A stretch of 64,000 nt of DNA from Flavobacterium caseinilyticum. GTDB taxonomy: Bacteria > Bacteroidota > Bacteroidia > Flavobacteriales > Flavobacteriaceae. Below the pieces are notes generated by a model. It was not told the origin of the DNA. It searched no databases and was given only the letters and a program-made list of their open reading frames with translations. The translations under genes and the position numbers were made by a program. Positions 26,305 to 35,288 of the stretch are shown here, in pieces (within the stretch, counting starts at the first letter, position 1; each line of letters starts with the position of its first letter). Location: assembly GCF_004349085.1 (NCBI RefSeq), contig NZ_SMFM01000003.1, positions 124,001 through 188,000 on the forward strand, written 5' to 3'.

Positions 26305-28608
26305 ATGAATCAAGATTATATAAAACCAGACAATTGGTCTATCATAGAAGAAGGATTTGAAGCCGAGTGTGTAAAATCATCTGAAAGTCTGTTTAGCATT
26401 GGTAACGGTGCTATGGGACAACGCGCTAATTTTGAAGAAAATTATAGCGGAGAAACATTTCAGGGAAGTTATATTGCCGGAATCTATTATCCTGACAAGA
26501 CTAAAGTGGGCTGGTGGAAAAACGGATATCCGGAATATTTTGCCAAAGTTTTGAATGCGCCAAACTGGATTGGAATCGACATTGAAATCAACGATGAAAA
26601 GCTGGATTTGAATACCTGTTCCGAAGTCAAAAACTTTCGCCGTGAATTGAATATGAAAGAAGGCTGGTACAATCGTTCTTTTGAAGCTACTTTAAAAAAC
26701 GGGACTGAAATTTCCGTAAATGTGCGTCGTTTCCTTTCGTTGAACTTGGATGAAGTTGGTCTAATCAACTATGAAATTACACCTTTAAACAAGGATGCCA
26801 AAATAATTTACAAACCCTACATTGATGCTGGTGTAACCAATGAAGATGCGAACTGGGAAGAAAAATTCTGGGAACCGCTTGATGTGAAAAAGTCAGGAAA
26901 TGAAGCTTTTGTAACGGCACAAACGTTCAAAACGCATTTCAAGGCTACCACTTTTATGCAAAACACCATTTTGTCAAATGGTAAAAAAACGGCTATTTCT
27001 CCCTCTAATATTGATTCAAAAACTGATAAAATTCAGTTTAGCTATGATGTCATTGTGGCTCAAGGCCAAAAATCATCTATCCAGAAAATTGGTGGTTACA
27101 CGGTTTCCTTAAACCATGAAAACACCATTACAGCTGCCGAAAAAGTGATTCAATCCGCATTAGCATTAGGTTATGACCAAATGTTACAGGACCAGATTGA
27201 TGCTTGGACAAAAATTTGGGAAATGTCAGATATTACCATTGATGGCGATGTAAAAGCACAACAAGGAATTCGTTTCAATATTTTTCAGTTGAACCAAACC
27301 TATTTAGGTAAAGATTCTCGTTTGAATATTGGACCTAAAGGATTCACAGGAGAAAAATACGGTGGATCTACGTATTGGGATACTGAAGCGTATTGCATTC
27401 CGTTTTACATGGCGACCAAAGATCAGGAAGTGGCTCGAAATTTATTGACGTACCGCTACAATCAATTGGATAAAGCCATTGAAAACGCTGCTAAATTAGG
27501 ATTTACTAACGGAGCTGCTTTGTATCCAATGGTAACCATGAACGGTGAAGAATGTCATAACGAGTGGGAAATTACTTTTGAAGAAATTCATAGAAATGGA
27601 GCTATCGCATTTGCCATTTACAACTTTTACAGATACACAGGAGATTACAGTTATATTCCTGAAAAAGGTCTGGAAGTGTTAATAGCAATTGCACGTTTCT
27701 GGCATCAAAGAGCGAATTTTTCGACTAATTTAAACCAATATGTAATTCTTGGCGTTACGGGTCCAAATGAATACGAGAACAACGTAAACAATAATTTTTA
27801 TACCAATTATATTGCAAAATGGTGTTTGGAATACACGTACGAACAGATTCAAAAAGTGTCTCTGGAATATCCTGTAGATCACAAACGAATCACCGAAAAG
27901 GTAAAAATCTCGGATTCCGAATTACAATCTTGGAAAAAAGTTTCGGATAACATGTACTTCCCTTTTTCAGAGGAACATAATGTTTACTTGCAGCAAGACG
28001 GTTTCTTGGACAAGGAATTAGTTCGCGTAGCTGATTTGGATAAAAGCCAAAGACCAATCAATCAAAAATGGTCTTGGGATAGAATTTTGCGTTCGCCTTA
28101 CATCAAACAAGCTGATGTTTTGCAGTGTTTCTATTTCTTCGAAGATCATTTTTCGAAAGAAGAATTAAAAAACAACTTCGAATTTTACGAATCTTTCACC
28201 GTTCATGAAAGTTCACTTTCGCCTTGTGTACACTCGATTCAAGCCGCTTTATTAGACAAAATGGATATGGCCTATACTTTCTATTTGAGAACGTCACGTC
28301 TTGATCTTGATGATTACAACAAAGAAGTGGAAGAAGGCTGTCATATTACCTCAATGGCAGGAACATGGATGAGCATTGTAGAAGGTTTTGGCGGAATGAG
28401 AATTAAAGATGATACACTTCATTTCTCTCCAAAAATCCCAAAAGAATGGGAAGGCTATTCGTTTAAAATCAATTTTAGAAACCAAATTTTGAAAGTAGCG
28501 ATCAATCATAAAGAAACTACTTTCTCTATTGTAGGCAATACAGATTTGACAATCGTAGTAAACGGAAAATCCGTTTTAGTAACGCCAGAAAATTTAGTTA
28601 CCGTATAA
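26305..28608 (+). CDS. GH65 maltose phosphorylase
   Basis: Splits maltose with phosphate into glucose and beta-glucose-1-phosphate in the cytoplasm. The 767-residue length matches family GH65. The hallmark segment is GEECHNEWEITFEEIHRNGA, which holds the catalytic general-acid Glu. The (alpha/alpha)6 core includes GGSTYWDTEAYC and VTGPNEYENNVNNNFYTNY, and a C-terminal beta domain begins near residue 690. Adjacent pgmB handles its product, which strongly supports maltose phosphorolysis over the trehalose or kojibiose variants of GH65; those remain possible in principle. No signal peptide. Confidence 0.92.
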   Translation: MNQDYIKPDNWSIIEEGFEAECVKSSESLFSIGNGAMGQRANFEENYSGETFQGSYIAGIYYPDKTKVGWWKNGYPEYFAKVLNAPNWIGIDIEINDEKLDLNTCSEVKNFRRELNMKEGWYNRSFEATLKNGTEISVNVRRFLSLNLDEVGLINYEITPLNKDAKIIYKPYIDAGVTNEDANWEEKFWEPLDVKKSGNEAFVTAQTFKTHFKATTFMQNTILSNGKKTAISPSNIDSKTDKIQFSYDVIVAQGQKSSIQKIGGYTVSLNHENTITAAEKVIQSALALGYDQMLQDQIDAWTKIWEMSDITIDGDVKAQQGIRFNIFQLNQTYLGKDSRLNIGPKGFTGEKYGGSTYWDTEAYCIPFYMATKDQEVARNLLTYRYNQLDKAIENAAKLGFTNGAALYPMVTMNGEECHNEWEITFEEIHRNGAIAFAIYNFYRYTGDYSYIPEKGLEVLIAIARFWHQRANFSTNLNQYVILGVTGPNEYENNVNNNFYTNYIAKWCLEYTYEQIQKVSLEYPVDHKRITEKVKISDSELQSWKKVSDNMYFPFSEEHNVYLQQDGFLDKELVRVADLDKSQRPINQKWSWDRILRSPYIKQADVLQCFYFFEDHFSKEELKNNFEFYESFTVHESSLSPCVHSIQAALLDKMDMAYTFYLRTSRLDLDDYNKEVEEGCHITSMAGTWMSIVEGFGGMRIKDDTLHFSPKIPKEWEGYSFKINFRNQILKVAINHKETTFSIVGNTDLTIVVNGKSVLVTPENLVTV

Positions 28609-28669
28609 AGACAATTAATAGAACGTGTAGTTTTTTCTATCATTTGATTCAAGCCGTAACAAGCAAAAT

Positions 28670-28702
28670 AACAATCCCAATTCACATTGGGATTGTTTAT
28701 AT
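28670..28702 (+). terminator. terminator after maltose phosphorylase
   Basis: A 12-bp stem AACAATCCCAAT (28670-28681) / ATTGGGATTGTT (28686-28697), with only a short, weak T tract after it. Confidence 0.7.
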
Positions 28703-28806
28703 AAGTCTGATTCTTATTTGAAATATTCTATGAATAATTCCCTGACAAAACCAGTCTCTTTTTCGTCTTTCTCATTAAAAATTTAATGTAATTAACGTAT
28801 TTCACC

Positions 28807-30684
28807 ATGAATAAAATTATTTCTTTACCTTTCCCGAATAGGAGCTTTTTAAAAAAAATAACCGTATTCCTTTTTTTTATGTCTGTAACGTTACACGCTC
28901 AAATCGACAAAGTTGAACCGCCTTTTTGGTATGCAGGAATGCAAAATCCAGAACTGCAGATACTTTTTTACGGCAAAGACATTTCTCAAAACCAAGTCAC
29001 CGTTTCCAATGGCATTAAAATAACTAATGTAAAAAGAACCGAGAATCCCAACTACATTTTCGTTACTATCGACACCAAAAAAGTTGCGGCCTCTGATTTC
29101 GTTTTTACCTTTAAAAGTAAAAACAAAGAAGCGTTCACACAAAAATATTCTTTAAATAAAAGAAGAGAAAATTCTGCACAACGCAAAAGCTTTGATTCTT
29201 CGGATATGATGTATTTATTGATGCCGGACCGCTTTGCAAATGGAAACAGAAACAACGACAGTGAAAATTCGACACAAGAAAAATATAACAGAGAATTACC
29301 TGGCGGAAGACACGGTGGCGATATTGAAGGGATTATAAAAAACTTGGATTACATTTCGTCCTTAGGCGCAACAACCATTTGGTGCACGCCACTTTGTGAG
29401 GATAACGACGCTAAGTATTCCTATCACACCTATGGCCAATCTGACGTTTATAAAATAGATCCACGTTATGGAACCAATGCTGATTATGTTCGATTGGCTG
29501 CCGAAATGCACAAACGAGATATGAAACTGGTTATGGATTACGTGACGAATCACTGGGGAATTGAACATTGGATGATGAAAGATTTACCTACAAAAGAATG
29601 GATCAATCATTTTGATACGTACACGCAAACCAATCATAAAAGAACGGTTATACATGATACAAACGCTTCTGAAATTGATAAAAAAATAGCTATTGACGGT
29701 TGGTTTGTTCCATCGATGCCCGATTTAAACTTGAAAAATCCTTTGACTTTAAAATACCTGATTCAAAATGCGATTTGGTGGATTGAATACGCCGATTTAG
29801 ATGGTTTCAGAGTCGATACCTATAATTATTCCGACCCACAAGGTATCTCAAAATGGACAAAATCGATCACCGATGAATACCCAAATTTTAATATTGTTGG
29901 CGAAATTTGGATGCAAAGTCAAGCGCAAATGGCCTATTGGCAAAAAGACAGTAAAATTGCTCAAATTCAAAATTACAACTCCTATTTACCAAGCGTCATG
30001 GATTTTACTTTTTATGAGGCAACAACCAAAGTTTTCAATGAAGACGAAGGGACTTGGGACAAAGGAATGGTAAAAATGTATGACAATTTTACCAATGATT
30101 TTCTATACCCAAATATCAATAATATGTTGATTTTTGTCGAAAATCATGATACCAACCGTTTCAATCAAACCTACGGAAACGACATCAGAAAATACAAAAT
30201 GGCAATGACTTTGATGGCTACCGTTCGTGGAATTCCACAATTGTATTATGGAAGCGAAATAGGAATGGCCGGTAATAAAGACAAAGGCGATGCTGATATT
30301 CGTCAAGATTTTCCCGGCGGTTGGGAAGGCGATCAAAAAAATGCTTTTGTCAAAGAAGGAAGAACTCCTGGACAAAGTGAGTATTTTGATTTTACTTCTA
30401 AATTATTCAACTGGAGAAAAACAAAAGCGGCAGTACATTTTGGAAAAATGACACATTATATTCCGGAGAACAATGTTTACGTTTATTTTAGATACGACAG
30501 AGATGAAACGGTAATGGTTTTAATGAACAACAGCAATGAAACAAAAACGGTAAAAACCAATCGTTTCAAAGAAAATATCAAAAACTTTAAAACCGGAAAA
30601 GATGTAATTTCTGAACTTACATTTGACGTAACAAACGAAATAATAATGGAACCAAAATCGGTTTTGATTTTAGAATTGAAATAA
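28807..30684 (+). CDS. GH13 cyclomaltodextrinase/neopullulanase-like enzyme (SusA-like)
   Basis: A 625-residue enzyme with a signal peptide (ends TLHAQ) and an N-terminal beta domain (about 32-125, VEPPFWYAGMQNPELQILFYG) of the cyclomaltodextrinase type. The GH13 barrel (about 130-520) has MDYVTNHWG, DGFRVDTYNY (nucleophile Asp), NIVGEIWM (acid Glu) and VENHDTNRF (Asp). A C-terminal beta domain follows. It is expected in the periplasm, where it would trim imported malto-oligosaccharides to maltose, as SusA does in Bacteroides. It has its own leader, after a terminator, so it may be transcribed separately from the phosphorylase. Confidence 0.9.
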   Translation: MNKIISLPFPNRSFLKKITVFLFFMSVTLHAQIDKVEPPFWYAGMQNPELQILFYGKDISQNQVTVSNGIKITNVKRTENPNYIFVTIDTKKVAASDFVFTFKSKNKEAFTQKYSLNKRRENSAQRKSFDSSDMMYLLMPDRFANGNRNNDSENSTQEKYNRELPGGRHGGDIEGIIKNLDYISSLGATTIWCTPLCEDNDAKYSYHTYGQSDVYKIDPRYGTNADYVRLAAEMHKRDMKLVMDYVTNHWGIEHWMMKDLPTKEWINHFDTYTQTNHKRTVIHDTNASEIDKKIAIDGWFVPSMPDLNLKNPLTLKYLIQNAIWWIEYADLDGFRVDTYNYSDPQGISKWTKSITDEYPNFNIVGEIWMQSQAQMAYWQKDSKIAQIQNYNSYLPSVMDFTFYEATTKVFNEDEGTWDKGMVKMYDNFTNDFLYPNINNMLIFVENHDTNRFNQTYGNDIRKYKMAMTLMATVRGIPQLYYGSEIGMAGNKDKGDADIRQDFPGGWEGDQKNAFVKEGRTPGQSEYFDFTSKLFNWRKTKAAVHFGKMTHYIPENNVYVYFRYDRDETVMVLMNNSNETKTVKTNRFKENIKNFKTGKDVISELTFDVTNEIIMEPKSVLILELK

Positions 30685-30687
30685 TTT

Positions 30688-30780
30688 AAACCATATAAGC
30701 CATTTAAGAAAAAAAGACTTTAAAAGAAGAAGAAGAACTAATCCTTAAACTTAAATCAACTTACATGCCTTATATGTTTT
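30688..30780. repeat. imperfect long inverted repeat between amylase genes
   Basis: A 21-nt arm at 30688-30708 (AAACCATATAAG...) is inverted at 30760-30780 with about 4 mismatches. It fills most of the gap between the two GH13 genes and begins just after the first gene's stop codon. Confidence 0.6.
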
Positions 30781-30809
30781 AAAAAAAATAATCATTTAAC
30801 ATTAAAAAA

Positions 30810-32468
30810 ATGAAAAAATATTCAATCCCACTTTTACTATTAACCATGACAATTCTAAGTAGTTGCTCCAGCACAAAAAACAGCGCTGAGAAGAACAAAA
30901 CACCTTTCGTTTGGGAAGGAGCAAATGTTTATTTCCTGATGACAGACCGTTTTAACAATGGCGACACTTCAAATGATATAAATTTAAACCGAACCAAAAC
31001 AACGGGAAAACTTCGTGGTTTTGAAGGTGGTGATATCAAAGGAATTTCTCAAAAAATTGACGAAGGTTATTTTGACAAACTAGGAATCAATGCCATTTGG
31101 TTTACTCCGGTTGTAGAACAAATTCACGATGCCGTTGACGAAGGAACCGGTCTGAGTTATGCCTTTCATGGCTACTGGACCAGAGACTGGACGAGTTTAG
31201 ATCCTAACTTTGGGACAAAAGAAGACTTGGCTGCACTGGTTCAAAAAGCACACGCACACGGCATCCGAATCATTCTTGATGGAGTAATCAATCATACCGG
31301 TCCCGTAACTGCTGAAGATACGGTTTGGCCAAATGACTGGGTGCGAACAGGACCTACTTGTGATTACCAAAATTTTGAAAACACAACTGCCTGCACGCTC
31401 GTAGCTAATCTTCCGGATATAAAAACAGAAAGCAATCAAGCGGTTGCTCTACCTCCTTTTTTAATCGAAAAATGGAAAAAAGAAGGGCGTTACGAAAAAG
31501 AAATCAAAGAATTGGACGCGTTTTTTGCTCGTACCGGTTATCCAAGAGCACCAAAATATTACATCATCAAATGGTTGACGGATTATATTGCAGAATACGG
31601 AATTGACGGTTACAGAGGCGACACTGTAAAACATATAGATGAAACGGTTTGGGCTGATTTTAAAACCCAATGTGATTACGCTTTTGAAAATTGGAAGAAA
31701 AATAATCCAACAAAAGTGTTAGATAATAATTCCTTTTTCACCATTGGCGAAGTTTATAATTATGGTATCAGCGGCGGACAAGATTTTGATTTTGGAGATA
31801 AAAAAGTAAACTATTTTAAAAATGGTTTCAACAACATGATCAATTTCGAATTTAAATGGGATGCTCAAAAAGACTACGAATTTATATTCTCTAAATATTC
31901 AAATAAGCTGAACAATGATTTAAAAGGATATAGTGTTATGAATTATTTGTCTTCGCATGATGACGGTGGTCCTTTTGATGGGAATCGCACCAAAACTATT
32001 GAAAGCGGAACAAAATTATTACTGAGTCCCGGACTTTCTCAAGTTTATTATGGTGACGAAAGTGCTCGCTCCTTAGTTATCGAAGGAACCCAAGGCGATG
32101 CAACCTTGCGTTCTTTTATGAATTGGGAAGCTATAAAATCAAATCCTGAAACTCAAAAAACGTTGTTGCATTGGCAAAAATTAGGTCAATTCAGAAAAAA
32201 TCATCCATCAGTGGGAGCAGGAATTCACAAGCAAATTTCGGCTCAACCATATGCTTTTTCCAGAACTTTTTCTAAAGGCGATTATATGGATTCAGTAGTT
32301 GTTGGATTGGATTTAGCGATTGGTACCAAAGAACTTTCAGTAAGTTCTATTTTCGCAAACGGCACCTTATTAAAAGATGCGTACTCCGGCAAAGAAGTAC
32401 GTGTTGAGAATGGAAAAGTGACAATCATTTCTGAATTTGACATCGTTTTATTAGAATCGAAAAAATAA
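30810..32468 (+). CDS. GH13 alpha-amylase lipoprotein
   Basis: A 552-residue lipoprotein with lipobox LSSC (Cys19). The residues after Cys (SSTKNSAEKN) lack an acidic cluster, so unlike SusD and SusE it may face the periplasm. The GH13 catalytic motifs are IILDGVINHTG, IDGYRGDTVKH (nucleophile Asp), FTIGEVYNYG (acid Glu) and YLSSHDDGGPF (Asp). An inserted segment around residues 170-250 (cysteines CDYQN/ACTL) is typical of this amylase subgroup. It would act with the upstream neopullulanase-like enzyme on maltodextrins. Terminator follows. Confidence 0.9.
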   Translation: MKKYSIPLLLLTMTILSSCSSTKNSAEKNKTPFVWEGANVYFLMTDRFNNGDTSNDINLNRTKTTGKLRGFEGGDIKGISQKIDEGYFDKLGINAIWFTPVVEQIHDAVDEGTGLSYAFHGYWTRDWTSLDPNFGTKEDLAALVQKAHAHGIRIILDGVINHTGPVTAEDTVWPNDWVRTGPTCDYQNFENTTACTLVANLPDIKTESNQAVALPPFLIEKWKKEGRYEKEIKELDAFFARTGYPRAPKYYIIKWLTDYIAEYGIDGYRGDTVKHIDETVWADFKTQCDYAFENWKKNNPTKVLDNNSFFTIGEVYNYGISGGQDFDFGDKKVNYFKNGFNNMINFEFKWDAQKDYEFIFSKYSNKLNNDLKGYSVMNYLSSHDDGGPFDGNRTKTIESGTKLLLSPGLSQVYYGDESARSLVIEGTQGDATLRSFMNWEAIKSNPETQKTLLHWQKLGQFRKNHPSVGAGIHKQISAQPYAFSRTFSKGDYMDSVVVGLDLAIGTKELSVSSIFANGTLLKDAYSGKEVRVENGKVTIISEFDIVLLESKK

Positions 32469-32490
32469 TATTTAAAATATTTTCAACCAA

Positions 32491-32519
32491 ACGCCTTTAG
32501 AAATGAAGGCGTTTTTTTT
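32491..32519 (+). terminator. terminator at end of starch locus
   Basis: ACGCCTT (32491-32497) pairs with AAGGCGT (32506-32512), followed by a T run. Confidence 0.85.
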
Positions 32520-32549
32520 ATGTTTACCTTTACCAAAAAATAAAAGACA

Positions 32550-33227
32550 ATGCTCAAAATTGGACATCGTGGCGCAAAAGGATATGAACCCGAGAATACC
32601 TTTGTTTCGTTCCAAAAAGCATTAGACATGCAGGTGGATGGCATTGAACTTGACGTGCATTTGAGTGCTGATGGCGAAATAATCGTTATTCACGACGAAA
32701 CTATTGACAGAACGACCAATGGAAAAGGTTTTGTAAATGCATTATCTTTGCGTGAATTGAACGCTTTTAGAATAAATGGCGAACATAAAATTCCAACACT
32801 AAAGGAGGTTTTTGATCTGGTAAACCAAGACTGTTTTATCAATATTGAACTCAAAAGTTATGAGGCAACCGATAAAGTAGTTTCACTTATTGAAAAATAT
32901 GTCGCTAAAAAAGGCTGGAAATACCACCGATTTTTAGTTTCCAGTTTTGATTGGAATGCATTGCAGCAAGTGGCGTTTTTAAATGATAAAATTCCAACTG
33001 GCGTTTTAACGGAAACCGATTTAGACTTGGCTTTGGCTTTCGCCAAATTCATTCAGGCGAAATCCATTCATCCGCATTTTCATTTATTGACAAAAGAAAA
33101 CACGGCGCAAATGCAACAAAAAGGATTGCAGGTTTTTCCTTGGACCATAAATGAATTAGAAGACATTCAAAAAATAAAAACATTTAACGTAAACGGAATC
33201 ATCACTGATTTCCCAAATAGAATATGA
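32550..33227 (+). CDS. glycerophosphodiester phosphodiesterase
   Basis: Hydrolyses glycerophosphodiesters to glycerol-3-phosphate and an alcohol. The 225-residue length suits the small cytoplasmic UgpQ-like type; there is no signal peptide. Family motifs are clear: GHRGAKGYEPENT with the catalytic His, GIELDVHLSADGEIIVIHDE with metal-binding Glu and Asp and the second catalytic His, then NIELKS and PWTIN. The stop codon overlaps the start of the next gene by 4 bp (ATGA), so the two are coupled, though I see no functional link between them. Confidence 0.93.
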   Translation: MLKIGHRGAKGYEPENTFVSFQKALDMQVDGIELDVHLSADGEIIVIHDETIDRTTNGKGFVNALSLRELNAFRINGEHKIPTLKEVFDLVNQDCFINIELKSYEATDKVVSLIEKYVAKKGWKYHRFLVSSFDWNALQQVAFLNDKIPTGVLTETDLDLALAFAKFIQAKSIHPHFHLLTKENTAQMQQKGLQVFPWTINELEDIQKIKTFNVNGIITDFPNRI

Positions 33228-34435
33228 ATCAGAATTTCGATATAATAATAGTAGGCGGTGGCGCAGCAGGTTTTTTTACAGCCATTAACATCGTAGAGAA
33301 AAATCCAAAACTGAAAGTCGCAATTTTAGAACGCGGTGCTGAAGTATTGCAAAAAGTTCGGATTTCCGGTGGCGGAAGATGCAACGTGACGCACGCTTGT
33401 TTTGAACCGAACGAATTGGTAAAATTTTATCCGCGTGGCGAAAAAGAATTACGCGGTCCTTTTCATCAGTTTTGCTCCGGTGACACTATTGAATGGTTCG
33501 AGAAACATGGCGTAGAACTCAAAATTGAACCAGACGGACGTATGTTCCCCGTTTCGAATTCGTCTCAAACGATTATTGACTGTTTCTTGAAAGCAACACA
33601 AAAGCTGGGAATTGCAGTACTTACGGGACAAAGCGTACAATCTATTTTCAAGAAAGAAAATGAATGGAAAATCGAAACCCAAACGGAAAATTATCTTGCT
33701 GAAAAGCTAATTCTAGCCACAGGTAGCAATCCTAAAATTTGGGAAATGCTTCAGAATTTTGGTCACGTTGTTATCAGCCCAGTTCCTTCCCTATTCACTT
33801 TCAATATCAAAGATTCCAGAATAAAAGATTTACCCGGAGTTGCAGCACAAGTTACCGTAAAAGTAAAAGATACCAAACTCACATCTACAGGACCGTTGTT
33901 AATTACGCATTGGGGAATGAGTGGTCCGGCGATTTTGAAACTCTCCGCTTGGGGCGCCCGAATCTTGCATGACAAAAATTATCAGTTTACCATTTTTGTG
34001 AATTGGTTGAATGATGCTGACAAGGAAGATGTCGAGAAAAAACTAAAAGACTTAAAACAGGAACACGCCAAAAAGTCGGTTTCTAAGAAATCGCCATTCG
34101 AAATCACCAATAGATTATGGGAAAGTTTGGTTCTCGCTTCTGGAATTGAAGCGGAGACAAAATGGGCCGATTTGTCTAAAATGCAATTGCAGAATCTAAC
34201 GAATCAATTGACGAACGGGACTTTTCAGGTCAACGGAAAAAGCACGTTTAAAGAAGAATTTGTAACTGCCGGCGGAATCGATTTAAAGGAAATTAACTTC
34301 AAAACCATGGAAAGTAAGCTTCATGAAAACCTTTATTTTGCTGGAGAAATTGTGAATATTGATGCCATTACAGGAGGATTTAACTTTCAGAATGCGTGGA
34401 CAAGCGGGTTTATTGTGGCGAAAGCCATTGGATAA
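33224..34435 (+). CDS. BaiN/HI0933-type flavoprotein
   Basis: A 403-residue FAD-dependent NAD(P) oxidoreductase-like protein of the BaiN/RdsA (HI0933) family. The N-terminal dinucleotide fold IIIVGGGAAGFFTAINI is followed by KVRISGGGRCNVTH, a family signature. The C-terminal FAD segment reads LYFAGEIVNIDAITGGFNFQ. The physiological substrate of this broad family is usually unknown. The last 28 codons are present a second time, in diverged form, at 35081-35163 beyond a toxin-antitoxin pair, so the 3' end of this gene has been rearranged. The gene itself is intact and of normal length. Confidence 0.9.
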   Translation: MNQNFDIIIVGGGAAGFFTAINIVEKNPKLKVAILERGAEVLQKVRISGGGRCNVTHACFEPNELVKFYPRGEKELRGPFHQFCSGDTIEWFEKHGVELKIEPDGRMFPVSNSSQTIIDCFLKATQKLGIAVLTGQSVQSIFKKENEWKIETQTENYLAEKLILATGSNPKIWEMLQNFGHVVISPVPSLFTFNIKDSRIKDLPGVAAQVTVKVKDTKLTSTGPLLITHWGMSGPAILKLSAWGARILHDKNYQFTIFVNWLNDADKEDVEKKLKDLKQEHAKKSVSKKSPFEITNRLWESLVLASGIEAETKWADLSKMQLQNLTNQLTNGTFQVNGKSTFKEEFVTAGGIDLKEINFKTMESKLHENLYFAGEIVNIDAITGGFNFQNAWTSGFIVAKAIG

Positions 34436-34492
34436 AGTTTTAAATCACTCAAAATCAAACCGACGTCTAAATCACTGAGCGAAAGTTTTTTG

Positions 34493-34500
34493 TAAATTTG
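34493..34500 (+). promoter_or_regulatory. -7 box of toxin-antitoxin operon
   Basis: TAAATTTG matches TAnnTTTG, 13 bp before the antitoxin start. A clear -33 box is not visible. Confidence 0.45.
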
Positions 34501-34513
34501 TAAAAAATAAGTT

Positions 34514-34735
34514 ATGACAACGATAACATTAAAAATAAATGAAAACACTAAAAAGGGTAAAGCCTTTTTAGAAATGGCTCGTGTATTTTTTGAAAATTCA
34601 AAAGAAATTGTGCTGATTGAGGAAGACGATAAAAGCTCCTATAATCAAGAATTTGTAAAAAAGATTAAAAAAGCAAGCAAAGAAAAAGGCCGGGTTATGG
34701 AAAGTGCAGAGGAATTATGGGAAAGTATCAAGTAA
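34514..34735 (+). CDS. antitoxin (DUF2683-like)
   Basis: A 73-residue small protein with an N-terminal beta strand (TTITLKINENTKKG) and charged helices (FLEMARVFFENSKE; KKIKKASKEKGRVM), ending in EELWESIK. This resembles the DUF2683-type antitoxins found with Txe/YoeB toxins in Bacteroidota. Its last 19 bp overlap the toxin gene, the usual order of antitoxin first, so translation is coupled. Such antitoxins normally repress their own operon together with the toxin. Confidence 0.8.
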   Translation: MTTITLKINENTKKGKAFLEMARVFFENSKEIVLIEEDDKSSYNQEFVKKIKKASKEKGRVMESAEELWESIK

Positions 34736-34992
34736 TTATTAAACAAACGGCTGAAAAAGATTTATCTAAGCATAAAGTATCTGGAGATGTTGCTTCTGTA
34801 AAAAAAATCTTAAAAATACTTAACGAATTGAGAGACCATCCATACACTGGTATTGGAAAACCAGAAGAGTTAAAATATGAATTAAAAGGTTTTTGGTCAA
34901 GAAGGATTAATAAAAAAGACCGAGTAATTTATGAGGTTAAAGAAGATATCGTAACTGTTTATGTCGTTTCAGCGTTGGGTCATTATTCATGA
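34717..34992 (+). CDS. RelE-superfamily toxin, Txe/YoeB family
   Basis: A 91-residue predicted ribosome-dependent mRNA endonuclease. Txe/YoeB features are QTAEKDLSKHK, the central LRDHPYTGIGKPEELKYELKG, the basic SRRINKKDRVIYEV, and the terminal GHYS, with the His-Tyr pair close to the C-terminus as in active members. Arg and Glu positions typical of the active site are present. It overlaps the antitoxin by 19 bp. The pair sits in an insertion between the true and a duplicated 3' end of the flavoprotein gene. Confidence 0.88.
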   Translation: MGKYQVIIKQTAEKDLSKHKVSGDVASVKKILKILNELRDHPYTGIGKPEELKYELKGFWSRRINKKDRVIYEVKEDIVTVYVVSALGHYS

Positions 34993-35080
34993 TCTAAAAA
35001 ATCAAATCAATAGAGGCTAAAAAAAATGAAATATTCTGTAAATTTCTAAAGCTAACTAACCTTTCTTTTTTCCAGTTAAA

Positions 35081-35163
35081 TCGTAAATATTGATGCCATT
35101 ACAGGCGGATTTAACTTTCAGAATGCTTGGACAAGCGGGTTTATTGTGGCAAATGCTATATAA
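35081..35163 (+). pseudogene. duplicated 3' end of the BaiN-type gene
   Basis: Twenty-seven codons, from IVNIDAITGG to the stop, repeat the end of the flavoprotein gene at 34350-34435. Most nucleotide differences are at third codon positions (for example GTG/GTA, GGA/GGC, GCG/GCT), so this is a diverged homologue rather than a recent copy. It has no start codon or upstream part. It marks the far edge of the toxin-antitoxin insertion. Confidence 0.85.
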
Positions 35164-35263
35164 AACCAAAGTCATTACAATTCAACACTTTAATTAAGAT
35201 AACTTTAGTTTTAGCTTAACAAGACTTTACCATTCTGTTTTCATTTTCACGGAATGATTTGAA

Positions 35264-35271
35264 TATTTTTG
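35264..35271 (+). promoter_or_regulatory. -7 box upstream of the carboxypeptidase-like domain protein
   Basis: TATTTTTG matches TAnnTTTG. It would place the transcription start near 35277, downstream of the first in-frame ATG (35259), which supports the ATG at 35289. Confidence 0.45.
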
Positions 35272-35288
35272 TAATCAAATCACTACGA

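Noticed and set aside
26487..26768. Antisense open frames within the GH65, susC, acs and similar genes
   Set aside because: They are shadows of well-supported genes on the other strand.
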